Positions 26,713 through 34,757 of a stretch of DNA of 64,000 nt are shown here, in pieces. Made by a program: the position numbers and the translations under genes. Source of the DNA: Panacagrimonas sp052386745 (GTDB lineage Bacteria; Pseudomonadota; Gammaproteobacteria; Nevskiales; Nevskiaceae); NCBI GenBank assembly GCA_052386745.1, contig JBQTJW010000007.1, positions 1 to 64,000 of the forward strand, written 5' to 3'. The stretch's first letter is position 1; the number at the start of each line of letters is the position of its first letter. The notes below the pieces were generated by a model. The model was not told the origin of the DNA and did not search any database. It was given only the letters and a program-made list of their open reading frames with translations.

Positions 26713-27660
26713 ATGACGGGAATCATTGACAGCATCGATCGCAGCACCCGCCTCGCGGGCCACAACCGCCTGGCCTTGCTGCTGTTCAGGCTCGGTGCGC
26801 GTCAAATATTTGGCATCAATGTATTCAAGGTCCAGGAAGTCATCCGCCGGCCGCCCATGAACCGTGTTCCCGGCGCGCATCCCCTGGTCAGCGGCATTGC
26901 CGACATCCGCGGCCGTGTCATCCCGGTGATCGATCTGAGCCTGGCCCTGGGTGGTCCGGCGCTCGGCGCCGATGCCGGTCACCTGATCGTGGCCGAGTAC
27001 AACCGGTCGGTGCAGGGCTTTCTGGTGCAGGCCGTGGATCGCATCATCCACGTGGAAGTCCAAGCGCTGCGCACGCCGCCCCGTGGTCCCGGCGATGACG
27101 ACGGAAGCTACCTGACGTCCGTCACGCAGTACGGCGACGACGTGGTGGGTATCGTGGATGTCGAACGCGTCATGACCGCGGTCATCGGCGCCCCTCCGCC
27201 GCTGTCGCAGACCCTGCTCAATCGCGCGGAGGTGCCGGTGGGCGTGCCGTCACGCGTGCTGGTCGTGGACGATTCCGTGGTCGCGCGCACCCAGATGCAG
27301 AAGGTGCTAGGGCAACTCGGGCTTGACTGCGTGCTGCTGGCCGATGGCCGGCAGGCCCTGCAGCACCTGCAAGCGATGGCCGCCGGCGATGCGCCGGTGC
27401 AGGACCGGCTGCTCATGGTGATTTCCGACGTGGAAATGCCTGACATGGATGGCTATACGCTGACGGCCGAGATCCGCCGCGATCCCCGCCTGGCCGGGCT
27501 GCACGTGATCCTGCACAGCTCGCTGTCGGGGCTATTCAACGAAGCGATGGTGCGCAAGGTGGGCGCCGACCGCTTCATCGCTAAGTTCAGTGCCGATGAA
27601 CTGGCGCAGGGCGTGCTGGACCACCTGGAATCCGCACGCCGGAAAGTCGCCATCGCCTGA
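26713..27660 (+). CDS. cheV: Chemotaxis protein CheV
   Basis: 315 aa CheW-receiver fusion coupling chemoreceptors to CheA with phosphorylation-dependent adaptation. CheW domain about 18-160 (FGINVFKVQEVIRRPP; IRGRVIPVIDLSLALG), receiver 181-305 with acidic Asp186/Asp187 and phosphoacceptor Asp239 in SDVEMPDMDGYTL, and KFSADEL near the end. It stands between flgA and flgB, as in pseudomonads and xanthomonads, and has its own sigma-28 promoter, so it is a late gene inside an early/middle region. Confidence 0.95.
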   Translation: MTGIIDSIDRSTRLAGHNRLALLLFRLGARQIFGINVFKVQEVIRRPPMNRVPGAHPLVSGIADIRGRVIPVIDLSLALGGPALGADAGHLIVAEYNRSVQGFLVQAVDRIIHVEVQALRTPPRGPGDDDGSYLTSVTQYGDDVVGIVDVERVMTAVIGAPPPLSQTLLNRAEVPVGVPSRVLVVDDSVVARTQMQKVLGQLGLDCVLLADGRQALQHLQAMAAGDAPVQDRLLMVISDVEMPDMDGYTLTAEIRRDPRLAGLHVILHSSLSGLFNEAMVRKVGADRFIAKFSADELAQGVLDHLESARRKVAIA

Positions 27661-27689
27661 ACCGGCGTGCGCCGTGCCGGCATCATCGC

Positions 27690-27705
27690 TGGCACAGGCC
27701 TTGTA
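27690..27705 (+). promoter_or_regulatory. Sigma-54-type promoter of the flgB operon
   Basis: TGGCAC-AGGCC-TTGTA, GG-N10-GT. The -24 box is perfect and the -12 box differs from TTGC at one base. It closely resembles the flgA and fliL promoters. It lies 33 nt upstream of flgB ATG. Confidence 0.72.
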
Positions 27706-27738
27706 GAGGTGCCTGCCATATGAATTGCAGGAGCCGCC

Positions 27739-28107
27739 ATGGCCACTGACCCCCTGTTTGGCATTCACGCTCAGGCGCTCGGACTGCAGCGTGCGCGCAT
27801 GGAAACGCTGGCGTCCAACATCGCCAACGCCGACACCCCCGGCTACCAGGCGCGCGACATCGACTTCGCGGGCGTGCTCGCCGGCATTCGCGACTCGGCA
27901 GCGAGCGGCGCAACCGGCGTTCCGCCAATGCCTCAGAACCCTGGCAAGGTTTACCGCGTGCCGATGCAGCCCAGTGTCGACGGCAATACCGTGGATCTTC
28001 AGGTCGAGCAGGCGCAATTCGCCGACTCTGCACTGCATTACCAGGCCAGCCTCAGCTTCATCGACAGCCGCCTGAAAAGCCTGATGACGGCGATCACCGG
28101 ACAGTAA
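27739..28107 (+). CDS. flgB: Flagellar proximal rod protein FlgB
   Basis: 122 aa. Rod protein with the shared rod-hook N-terminal motif (LASNIANADTPGYQARDIDF, residues about 28-47) and a helical C-terminus. It is exported by the flagellar type III system and sits next to the MS-ring with FliE. GGAG ribosome site 8 nt upstream. First gene of flgBCDEF(GHIJKL). Confidence 0.96.
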   Translation: MATDPLFGIHAQALGLQRARMETLASNIANADTPGYQARDIDFAGVLAGIRDSAASGATGVPPMPQNPGKVYRVPMQPSVDGNTVDLQVEQAQFADSALHYQASLSFIDSRLKSLMTAITGQ

Positions 28108-28130
28108 GCCACCCGCGCGGGAGTCATGCC

Positions 28131-28535
28131 ATGAGTTCGTTCGCCATCTTCGACATCGCCGGTTCGGCCATGAGCGCCCAGTCCACCCGACTCAACACGG
28201 TCGCCAGCAACCTCGCCAATGCGGACTCCGTCGCCGGTGACGCCGCTTCGGTCTACAAGGCCCGCATGCCGGTGTTCCGGGCCGGCGACGACGCCGGCGC
28301 CGGGGAGGCCGGCGTGCAGGTGGTTGGCATCGCCGAGAGCCAGAGTCCCGCGCAGAAGCGGTACGAACCGGGGCACCCCCTGGCCGATGGTGACGGCTAC
28401 GTCTTTGCTCCGAATATCAATGTGGTGGAGCAGATGGCGGACATGATTTCGGCGTCCCGCGCCTACCAGAGCAATGTCGACATGATGAATACCGCCAAGG
28501 ACCTCGCCATGCGTACCCTGAGTATCGGCCGATGA
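28131..28535 (+). CDS. flgC: Flagellar proximal rod protein FlgC
   Basis: 134 aa rod protein. The N-terminal helix has STRLNTVASNLANADSVAGD and the C-terminal motif NVVEQMADMISASRAYQSNVDMMNTAK split around residues 98-124. It starts 23 bp after flgB; its stop overlaps the flgD start (ATGA). Confidence 0.96.
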   Translation: MSSFAIFDIAGSAMSAQSTRLNTVASNLANADSVAGDAASVYKARMPVFRAGDDAGAGEAGVQVVGIAESQSPAQKRYEPGHPLADGDGYVFAPNINVVEQMADMISASRAYQSNVDMMNTAKDLAMRTLSIGR

Positions 28536-29194
28536 TTCCCGATAGCGTCAACAGCCATTACGGCGCGCTGGGTCTGGCGCTCCAGCAGCCCGCTGCAAAG
28601 AATTCCGAGCTGGGGCAGGCGGAGTTTCTGCAGCTCATGACCGCGCAGCTCAAGTTCCAGGACCCGCTGAAACCGCTGGAGAACAGCGAATTCCTGGGCC
28701 AGATCGCGCAGTTCTCCACGGTCTCCGGCATCCAGTCCATGGAGCGTTCGATGTCGCAGCTCTCCACCTCCCTGCAGTCCAACCAGGCCCTGCAGGCTGC
28801 GGGGCTGGTCGGGAAGGGCGTGCTGGTTCCGTCCACCGAGGCTTATCTTTTTGGCGAAGGCGGCCTCAACGCCAGCGCCAAGCTTCCGGGCAGCGGCCAG
28901 CTGGTGGTGGACATCACCGACGGGGGCGGCAACGTGGTCCGCCGCCTCGATCTTGGCCAGAACAGCGCGGGCCAGGTTCCGTTCGAATGGGACGGCCTGG
29001 ATGCCTCCGGCCAGCGCCTGCCTGCCGGTACGTTCACCCTCAAGGCGCACCTGGTGCAGGGCAGCGCCACGCAGGATGTCTCGACCTACGCGGTGGGGCT
29101 CGTCAACAGTGTTTCGATCGACGGCACCGATCTTTCGCTCGACCTCTACGGGATGGGCAACGTCGACTTCGACGACGTCATCCAGATCCTCTGA
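28532..29194 (+). CDS. flgD: Hook cap / assembly scaffold FlgD
   Basis: 220 aa. N-terminal export/polymerisation part with the family signature EFLQLMTAQLKFQDPLKPLENSEFLGQIAQFS (residues about 30-61, given in parts), then the FlgD Ig-like/Tudor region (about 85-215) with ITDGGGNVVRRLDLG. FlgD caps the growing hook and interacts with FliK for length control. Coupled to flgC by a 4-nt overlap. Confidence 0.95.
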   Translation: MIPDSVNSHYGALGLALQQPAAKNSELGQAEFLQLMTAQLKFQDPLKPLENSEFLGQIAQFSTVSGIQSMERSMSQLSTSLQSNQALQAAGLVGKGVLVPSTEAYLFGEGGLNASAKLPGSGQLVVDITDGGGNVVRRLDLGQNSAGQVPFEWDGLDASGQRLPAGTFTLKAHLVQGSATQDVSTYAVGLVNSVSIDGTDLSLDLYGMGNVDFDDVIQIL

Positions 29195-29215
29195 TTCCTT
29201 TTCAGGAGCACCCCC

Positions 29216-30433
29216 ATGACTTTCCGCATTGCCCTTTCCGGCCTCAATGCCGCTTCGGCGGACCTCAACGCCACTGCCAACAATATCGCCAATGCCAACA
29301 CCACCGGATTCAAATCGTCCAGGACCCAGTTCGGTGATTTCTTTCCCGTCAACAGTTACGGGCTGGCCAACAGCGCCGTGGGTGGTGGCGTGCGGCTCAA
29401 CGAAGTGGCCCAGCAGTTCTCGCAGGGTAATGTCGACGTCACCGGCAACACGCTGGACCTGGCGATCAGCGGCGACGGTTTTTTCACCCTGTCCGACAAC
29501 GGGACCCGCGTCTACACGCGTGCGGGTGCGTTCGGCACCAACAACCAGGGTTATGTGGTCAACAGCGCGGGGCAGCGCCTGCAGGTGTATCCGCCGCAGG
29601 CCAACGGCACCACGTTCAGCACCGGGCAGTTGACCGACCTGCGGCTGTCCACCAGCGACAACCCGCCCCGGCCGAGCTCGTCGCTGGAAGTGGGGGTGAA
29701 CCTTCCAGCCAACGCCGCCGTGCCCGGCACCGCGCCGTTTTCCGCCGCAGACGGCAGCAGCTACAACGCCACCACGTCGATCACCATTTACGATTCGCTC
29801 GGCGCCACCCATTCGGCCGATGCCTACTTCGTCAAGACCGCCAACCAGAACGAGTGGGAGATGCACACCGTGGTGGATGGCAACGCAGTGGGCCTCCCCA
29901 CGACCCTGACGTTTTCCGGGAGCGGCGCACTGGTCACGCCTGCAACCGCCATCACCCTGCCTGCCTATGCCACCACCAACGGCTCGTCTCCGCTGGTGCT
30001 GAGCCTGGACCTCGGCGCATCGACGCAGTACGGCGACAGCTTCAACGTCAACAATCTGGCGCAGGATGGATATGCAACGGGCCGCATGTCGGGGCTCGAA
30101 ATCACCGATACGGGCGTGGTGCAGGCGCGGTATACCAACGGTCAATCCACGCCGCTCGGGCAGCTTGCCATCGCCAAGTTCTCCAGTGCCCAGGGCTTGC
30201 AGCAGCTGGGCAACACCAGCTGGGGTGAAACCTTCGATTCCGGTGCGGCCATGCTGGGTCAGGCGGGCAGCGGAAGTCTCGGGCAGATCCATTCCGGGTC
30301 GCTGGAGGCAAGCAACGTGGACCTGACCGAGCAACTCGTCAACATGATCACGGCGCAGCGGAACTTCCAGGCGAACGCGCAGATGATCTCGACCGCCGAC
30401 CAGATCACCCAGACCGTCATCAACATCCGCTGA
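29216..30433 (+). CDS. flgE: Flagellar hook protein FlgE
   Basis: 405 aa. N-terminal MTFRIALSGLNAASADLNAT then NNIANANTTGFKSSRTQFGD (28-47), a D1/D2 middle with SSYNATTSITIYDSLGATHS, and a C-terminal helix (SNVDLTEQLVNMITAQRNFQ). GGAGC ribosome site. Middle length is typical of gammaproteobacterial hooks of about 400 aa. Confidence 0.96.
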   Translation: MTFRIALSGLNAASADLNATANNIANANTTGFKSSRTQFGDFFPVNSYGLANSAVGGGVRLNEVAQQFSQGNVDVTGNTLDLAISGDGFFTLSDNGTRVYTRAGAFGTNNQGYVVNSAGQRLQVYPPQANGTTFSTGQLTDLRLSTSDNPPRPSSSLEVGVNLPANAAVPGTAPFSAADGSSYNATTSITIYDSLGATHSADAYFVKTANQNEWEMHTVVDGNAVGLPTTLTFSGSGALVTPATAITLPAYATTNGSSPLVLSLDLGASTQYGDSFNVNNLAQDGYATGRMSGLEITDTGVVQARYTNGQSTPLGQLAIAKFSSAQGLQQLGNTSWGETFDSGAAMLGQAGSGSLGQIHSGSLEASNVDLTEQLVNMITAQRNFQANAQMISTADQITQTVINIR

Positions 30434-30445
30434 TAGGAGCGCCCC

Positions 30446-31186
30446 ATGGATCGCGCGCTCTACATCGCGATGACCGGCGCACGCGAAAGCATGCGTGCGC
30501 AGGCCACCCTCGCCAACAATCTTGCCAATGTCTCCACCACGGGATTCAAGGCCGAGCTGGTGGCGAGCGAATCACGGAACGTGGACGGCGCCGGGCAGCC
30601 AACGCGCGTCAACACGGTCCTCCGGCCCGGCGGCTGGGACGCGAGCAGCGGGCCGCTGATGCAGACCGGGCGCGGGCTGGATGTGGCCTTGCATGAGAAC
30701 TGCTGGATTGCCGTGCAGGCCCCCGATGGCAGCGAGGCCTTCACCCGCGCCGGAGACCTGGCGATCAATGCGGTCGGCCAACTGCTGACGGGTGCCGGTC
30801 ATCCGGTACTGGGCGACGGTGGTCCGCTGGCAATACCGCAGAGTGCATCGGTGGCCATTGGCAGCGACGGCACGGTGTCCGTGGTCCCCCTCGGACAGGG
30901 TCCTGAAACCCAAGCCAGTATCGGCCGCCTGCGCATCGTCTCGGCGGCTCCTGAAACACTCGAGCGCGGAACCGATGGCCTCATGCGCGCGCGTCGCAAC
31001 GCGTCGCCCGACGCCGCGGCCGGAAACGTGCTGACCACCGGGGCGTTGGAAGGCAGCAACGTCAATCTTGCCGAGGCGATGGTCGGCATGATCGAACAGG
31101 CCCGGAATTTCGAACTGCAGGTCAAGCTGATGCGCAGCGTGGAAGAGAACGCGGCGGCTTCGAGCAGTCTGATGAAGATGTCCTGA
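30446..31186 (+). CDS. flgF: Flagellar proximal/distal rod protein FlgF
   Basis: 246 aa rod protein of the FlgF/FlgG family: N-terminal ANNLANVSTTGFKAELVA, a central domain with RPGGWDASSGPLMQTGRGLD, and a C-terminal GSNVNLAEAMVGMIEQARNF. FlgF is separated from FlgG by its shorter length. It begins 12 bp after flgE; an 80-bp gap with a possible internal promoter separates it from flgG. Confidence 0.95.
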   Translation: MDRALYIAMTGARESMRAQATLANNLANVSTTGFKAELVASESRNVDGAGQPTRVNTVLRPGGWDASSGPLMQTGRGLDVALHENCWIAVQAPDGSEAFTRAGDLAINAVGQLLTGAGHPVLGDGGPLAIPQSASVAIGSDGTVSVVPLGQGPETQASIGRLRIVSAAPETLERGTDGLMRARRNASPDAAAGNVLTTGALEGSNVNLAEAMVGMIEQARNFELQVKLMRSVEENAAASSSLMKMS

Positions 31187-31207
31187 CGCAAGGCTGGTCG
31201 CCCGCGC

Positions 31208-31223
31208 TGGTCTGGAACTTGTA
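31208..31223 (+). promoter_or_regulatory. Possible internal sigma-54 promoter before flgG
   Basis: TGGTCT-GGAAC-TTGTA, GG-N10-GT, with the same TTGTA -12 element as the flgB promoter. The 80-bp gap here is the only sizeable one within the flgB-flgL run, which fits an internal start for flgGHIJKL. Weaker -24 box. Confidence 0.45.
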
Positions 31224-31266
31224 GCTCCACATTCATACGCCGGAATTACGGCACGGAGCACGCCAG

Positions 31267-32052
31267 ATGAATTCAGCACTGTGGATTGCCAAGACGGGAC
31301 TCGACGCGCAGCAGACGCGCATGTCGGTGGTCTCCAACAATCTGGCTAACGTCAGCACCACGGGATTCAAGCGCGGCCGGGCAGCCTTCGAAGACCTCCT
31401 GTACCAGAACGTGCGCCAGGCCGGCGGCCAGACGTCGCAGCAGACACAGTCCCCCACGGGACTGATGCTCGGCACCGGCGTGCGGACCGTGTCCACCGAA
31501 AAGATGTTCGAGCAGGGCAACCTGCAGCAGACCGGCAACCCGCTGGATCTCGCGATCAATGGCCGCGGGTTCTTCCAGATCCTGCAACCCGATGGTGGCA
31601 TCGCCTACACGCGGGACGGCAATTTCCAGATCGACAGCCAGGGGCAGATGGTCACCTCGAGTGGCTACCTGCTGCAGCCCGGCATCACCATTCCCGAAGG
31701 CGCGCAGAGCGTGACCATCGGTCTCGACGGAGTGGTCAGCGTGCAAGTGGCAGGGCAGGCTGCGCCGCAGCAGGTGGGCAGCCTGAGCATTGCCGATTTC
31801 ATCAATCCCGCGGGCCTGCAGCCGCACGGCGAGAACCTGTACCTCGAGACCGCGTCCAGCGGCGCGCCGCAAACCGGCACGCCCGGGCTGTCGGGCATGG
31901 GCACGATTGCGCAGAGCGCGCTGGAGAGCTCCAACGTGAACGTCGTGGAAGAAATGGTGAACATGATCGAGACCCAGCGCGCCTACGAGATGAACTCCAA
32001 GGCGATCAGCACCGCGGACCAGATGCTTCAGTTCATCTCCAACAACCTGTGA
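31267..32052 (+). CDS. flgG: Flagellar distal rod protein FlgG
   Basis: 261 aa, the standard length. N-terminal SNNLANVSTTGFKRGRAAFE then DLLYQN; central GTGVRTVSTEKMFEQGNLQQ and the family signature NPLDLAINGRGFFQI; C-terminal SSNVNVVEEMVNMIETQRAY. Its stop overlaps the GTG start of flgH. Confidence 0.97.
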   Translation: MNSALWIAKTGLDAQQTRMSVVSNNLANVSTTGFKRGRAAFEDLLYQNVRQAGGQTSQQTQSPTGLMLGTGVRTVSTEKMFEQGNLQQTGNPLDLAINGRGFFQILQPDGGIAYTRDGNFQIDSQGQMVTSSGYLLQPGITIPEGAQSVTIGLDGVVSVQVAGQAAPQQVGSLSIADFINPAGLQPHGENLYLETASSGAPQTGTPGLSGMGTIAQSALESSNVNVVEEMVNMIETQRAYEMNSKAISTADQMLQFISNNL

Positions 32053-32714
32053 TCGCCCCGTCCATGCGTTCACCCCTGATCCCGCTGCTGGCGCTGGCGA
32101 TGGCCGGGTGCGCGTCCGCACCCGTGGCGCCGCCCGCGCCGGTGATTCTTCCTGCGGAGGCCCCTGCCGACGGTTCGATCTACCGTTCCGGGGCCGGGCT
32201 GGTGCTGTTCGAGGACGTCAAGGCCCGCCATGTCGGGGACGTGTTGACCATCCTGCTGACAGAGAGCACGGATGCGCAGAAGAAGGCCAGCACCAACGTC
32301 AAGCAGGATTCGTCCACCACCATCGCCAACCCGACCCTGTTCGGTCGGCCGCTCTCGGTGGGTGGCGCACCGGTGGGCGCCTTCGGCCTGAACTCCGAGA
32401 ACGCGTTTTCAGGTGGGGGTGGCAGTACACAGTCCAACAAGCTGCAGGGCAGCGTCAGTGTGCAGGTGGTGCAGGTCCTGGCGAACGGCAACCTCGTGGT
32501 TCGAGGCGACAAGAACCTGACGCTCAACCAGGGATCGGAAACGGTCAGCATCGAGGGCATCGTGCGGCCGGCCGATATCCTGCCCGGCAACACGGTGACC
32601 TCTGACCGCGTTGCACAGGCCCGCATCATCTACGGCGGAAAGGGCGCGGTCGCCGATTCCAATGGAATGGGCTGGCTTTCGCGGTTCTTCATTTCCAGGC
32701 TGTGGCCGTTCTGA
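32049..32714 (+). CDS. flgH: Flagellar L-ring lipoprotein FlgH
   Basis: 221 aa outer-membrane lipoprotein forming the L-ring. Lipobox LAMAGC (Cys near residue 21) ends the signal sequence. Signature segments: SIYRSGAGLVLFEDVKARHV, VGDVLTILLTESTDAQKKAS, and the C-terminal SIEGIVRPADI ... ARIIYGGKGAVAD. GTG start overlapping the flgG stop; ATG at 32064 is an alternative that still leaves a signal peptide. Confidence 0.95.
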   Translation: MIAPSMRSPLIPLLALAMAGCASAPVAPPAPVILPAEAPADGSIYRSGAGLVLFEDVKARHVGDVLTILLTESTDAQKKASTNVKQDSSTTIANPTLFGRPLSVGGAPVGAFGLNSENAFSGGGGSTQSNKLQGSVSVQVVQVLANGNLVVRGDKNLTLNQGSETVSIEGIVRPADILPGNTVTSDRVAQARIIYGGKGAVADSNGMGWLSRFFISRLWPF

Positions 32715-32724
32715 CCGGGGAAGC

Positions 32725-33831
32725 ATGATGCTGCGTCTGCTCTTCCTGGTTCTGCTCGCTCTGGCCGGATTCGGCGAAACCGCGCAGGCCGAACGCGTCA
32801 AGGACCTGGCCAGCATCCAGGGCGTGCGATCGAATCACCTCATCGGCTATGGATTGGTGGTGGGCCTGGATGGCAGTGGCGACCAGACCAGCCAGGCCCC
32901 CTTCACGGTGCAGAGCCTGCGCAGCATGCTGGCGCAACTCGGCGTCACCGTTCCGCCAAACGTGAATCCGCAGCTCAAGAACGTTGCCGCCGTCGCGATC
33001 AGCGCGGAGCTGCCCGCGTTCGGAAAGCCGGGCCAGCAGATCGACGTCACGGTCTCGTCGATCGGCAACTCCGTATCGTTGCGCGGAGGTGCCTTGCTGA
33101 TGGCGCCGCTCAAGGGCGCGGACGGGCAGGTGTACGCCATCGCCCAGGGCAATGTCGTGGTGGGCGGGCTGGGTGTATCGGCGAAGGACGGTTCGCGGGT
33201 TTCGATCAACGTGCCCAGTTCGGGCCGCATACCCGGCGGTGCCAGCATCGAGCGGGTGGTGCCCAGCAATTTCAACAGCAACGACGAACTGCTGTTGAAT
33301 CTGCATACGCCGGACTTCACGACGGCGGCGCGCCTGGCGGAGGGAATCAACCAGGCAAGCGGCAGCAACGCTGCACACGCCGTCGACGCCGTGACCGTGG
33401 CTGTTCGCACACCGGCCGACCCCGGTGCGCGCGTGTCCTTCGTGGCCGGGCTGGAGAACCTGGATATACGCCCGGGCGAATCGGCCGCTAAAGTCATCGT
33501 CAATTCGCGCACCGGGACGATCGTGATCGGGACCGGTGTTCGCGTGCTGCCGGCGGCGGTGTCGCACGGTTCGCTGTCCGTCACGATCTCGGAAAAGCCC
33601 GCGGTGAGCCAGCCCGGCCCGTTCAGCGAGGGCCAGACGGTGGTGGTGCCGCGCTCGGAGATCGAGGTCACGCAGTCCGGCGGCGCCATGTTCCTGTTCG
33701 ATGCCGGCACCTCGCTCGAGGATATCGTGCGTGCCGTCAACCAGGTGGGCGCATCGCCCGGCGACCTGGTTGCAATCCTGGAGGCGCTCAAGCAGGCCGG
33801 TGCGCTGCGTGCCGAGCTGGTCATCATCTGA
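32725..33831 (+). CDS. flgI: Flagellar P-ring protein FlgI
   Basis: 368 aa periplasmic P-ring subunit. Cleaved signal peptide ending AQA (about residue 21), then the invariant ERVKDLASIQGVRSNHLIGY and GLVVGLDGSGDQT. Two adjacent ATGs (32725, 32728) follow GGGGAA; either gives the same mature protein. The stop shares one base with the flgJ ATG (TGATG). Confidence 0.96.
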   Translation: MMLRLLFLVLLALAGFGETAQAERVKDLASIQGVRSNHLIGYGLVVGLDGSGDQTSQAPFTVQSLRSMLAQLGVTVPPNVNPQLKNVAAVAISAELPAFGKPGQQIDVTVSSIGNSVSLRGGALLMAPLKGADGQVYAIAQGNVVVGGLGVSAKDGSRVSINVPSSGRIPGGASIERVVPSNFNSNDELLLNLHTPDFTTAARLAEGINQASGSNAAHAVDAVTVAVRTPADPGARVSFVAGLENLDIRPGESAAKVIVNSRTGTIVIGTGVRVLPAAVSHGSLSVTISEKPAVSQPGPFSEGQTVVVPRSEIEVTQSGGAMFLFDAGTSLEDIVRAVNQVGASPGDLVAILEALKQAGALRAELVII

Positions 33832-34736
33832 TGAACGCGCCCGCGGCGATCACCGATTTTGGCCAGTACGCGCAGCTGCGCGCACAGGCCCGCAACGATG
33901 ATCCCCAGGCCTTGCGTGCGGCGGCGCAGCAGTTCGAGGCGCTCTTCACGCAGCAGTTGCTCAAGTCCATGCGCGCCGCGTCCATCGGGCAGGACACGAT
34001 GCTGGGGGCGCACGGCGAGATGTACCAGGGACTGTACGATCAGCAACTATCCCTTCAACTGGCCGGCGGCAAGGGCCTGGGCATCGCCGAGATGCTGATC
34101 CGCCAATTGCGGACGGATGCCGACGCGGCCACTCCCAGGAGCCTTCCGCCAGCGCGCAGCAGCGTCGATCCGACACCCGCCTCCAGCGGCCCCGCACATG
34201 CGGTGGATCGTGTCCATGCGCGCGGCGCCGTTCCGGCGACCGAAGCCGCCGATTCGGAGGCTTTTGTCGATGCGCTTCTGCCGCACGCCGAGAAGGCGGC
34301 CGCCGAGCTTGGAATTCCGGCACGCGTGCTGGTGGCGCAGGCGGCGCTGGAAACCGGCTGGGGCCGCAGCGTGATGAAGAACGCCGATGGCAGTTCGTCC
34401 AACAACTTTTTCGGGATCAAGGCCGATGCGCGCTGGAAAGGCGGGCAGGTCACGGCGACGACCCGCGAAGTGGTGGGTGGCGAAGCCAGGACGGTCAGGG
34501 CGGCCTTCCGGACTTATGAATCGATCGAGGCCGGCTTCGTCGATTACGTCCATTTCATCAAGTCCAATCCCCGCTATGCCGATGCATTGCAGCATGGCGG
34601 CAACGAGCGGCATTTCATTGAAGGTCTGCAGAACGCCGGCTATGCAACCGACCCCCGTTACGCCGACAAGCTGATGGGCATCGTGGGCGGCAGGACGTAC
34701 GAACGTGCAACGGCCGCCCGCGGGTTGATGGGTTAG
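33831..34736 (+). CDS. flgJ: Rod-capping peptidoglycan hydrolase FlgJ
   Basis: 301 aa dual-domain protein. The N-terminal rod-binding domain (about 25-95: QFEALFTQQLLKSMRAASIG) caps the rod; a Pro/Ala-rich linker (100-140) leads to a C-terminal N-acetylglucosaminidase domain of the GH73 type (145-295) with catalytic Glu174 in AALETGWGRS and YxxYxS-like FRTYESIEAGF. It opens the wall for rod growth. Coupled to flgI. Confidence 0.95.
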   Translation: MNAPAAITDFGQYAQLRAQARNDDPQALRAAAQQFEALFTQQLLKSMRAASIGQDTMLGAHGEMYQGLYDQQLSLQLAGGKGLGIAEMLIRQLRTDADAATPRSLPPARSSVDPTPASSGPAHAVDRVHARGAVPATEAADSEAFVDALLPHAEKAAAELGIPARVLVAQAALETGWGRSVMKNADGSSSNNFFGIKADARWKGGQVTATTREVVGGEARTVRAAFRTYESIEAGFVDYVHFIKSNPRYADALQHGGNERHFIEGLQNAGYATDPRYADKLMGIVGGRTYERATAARGLMG

Positions 34737-34757
34737 GCGTTCACACAGGGAGCGGGC

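Noticed and set aside
28463..30334. A 623-codon minus-strand frame opposite flgD and flgE
   Set aside because: Shadow frame across two conserved flagellar genes.
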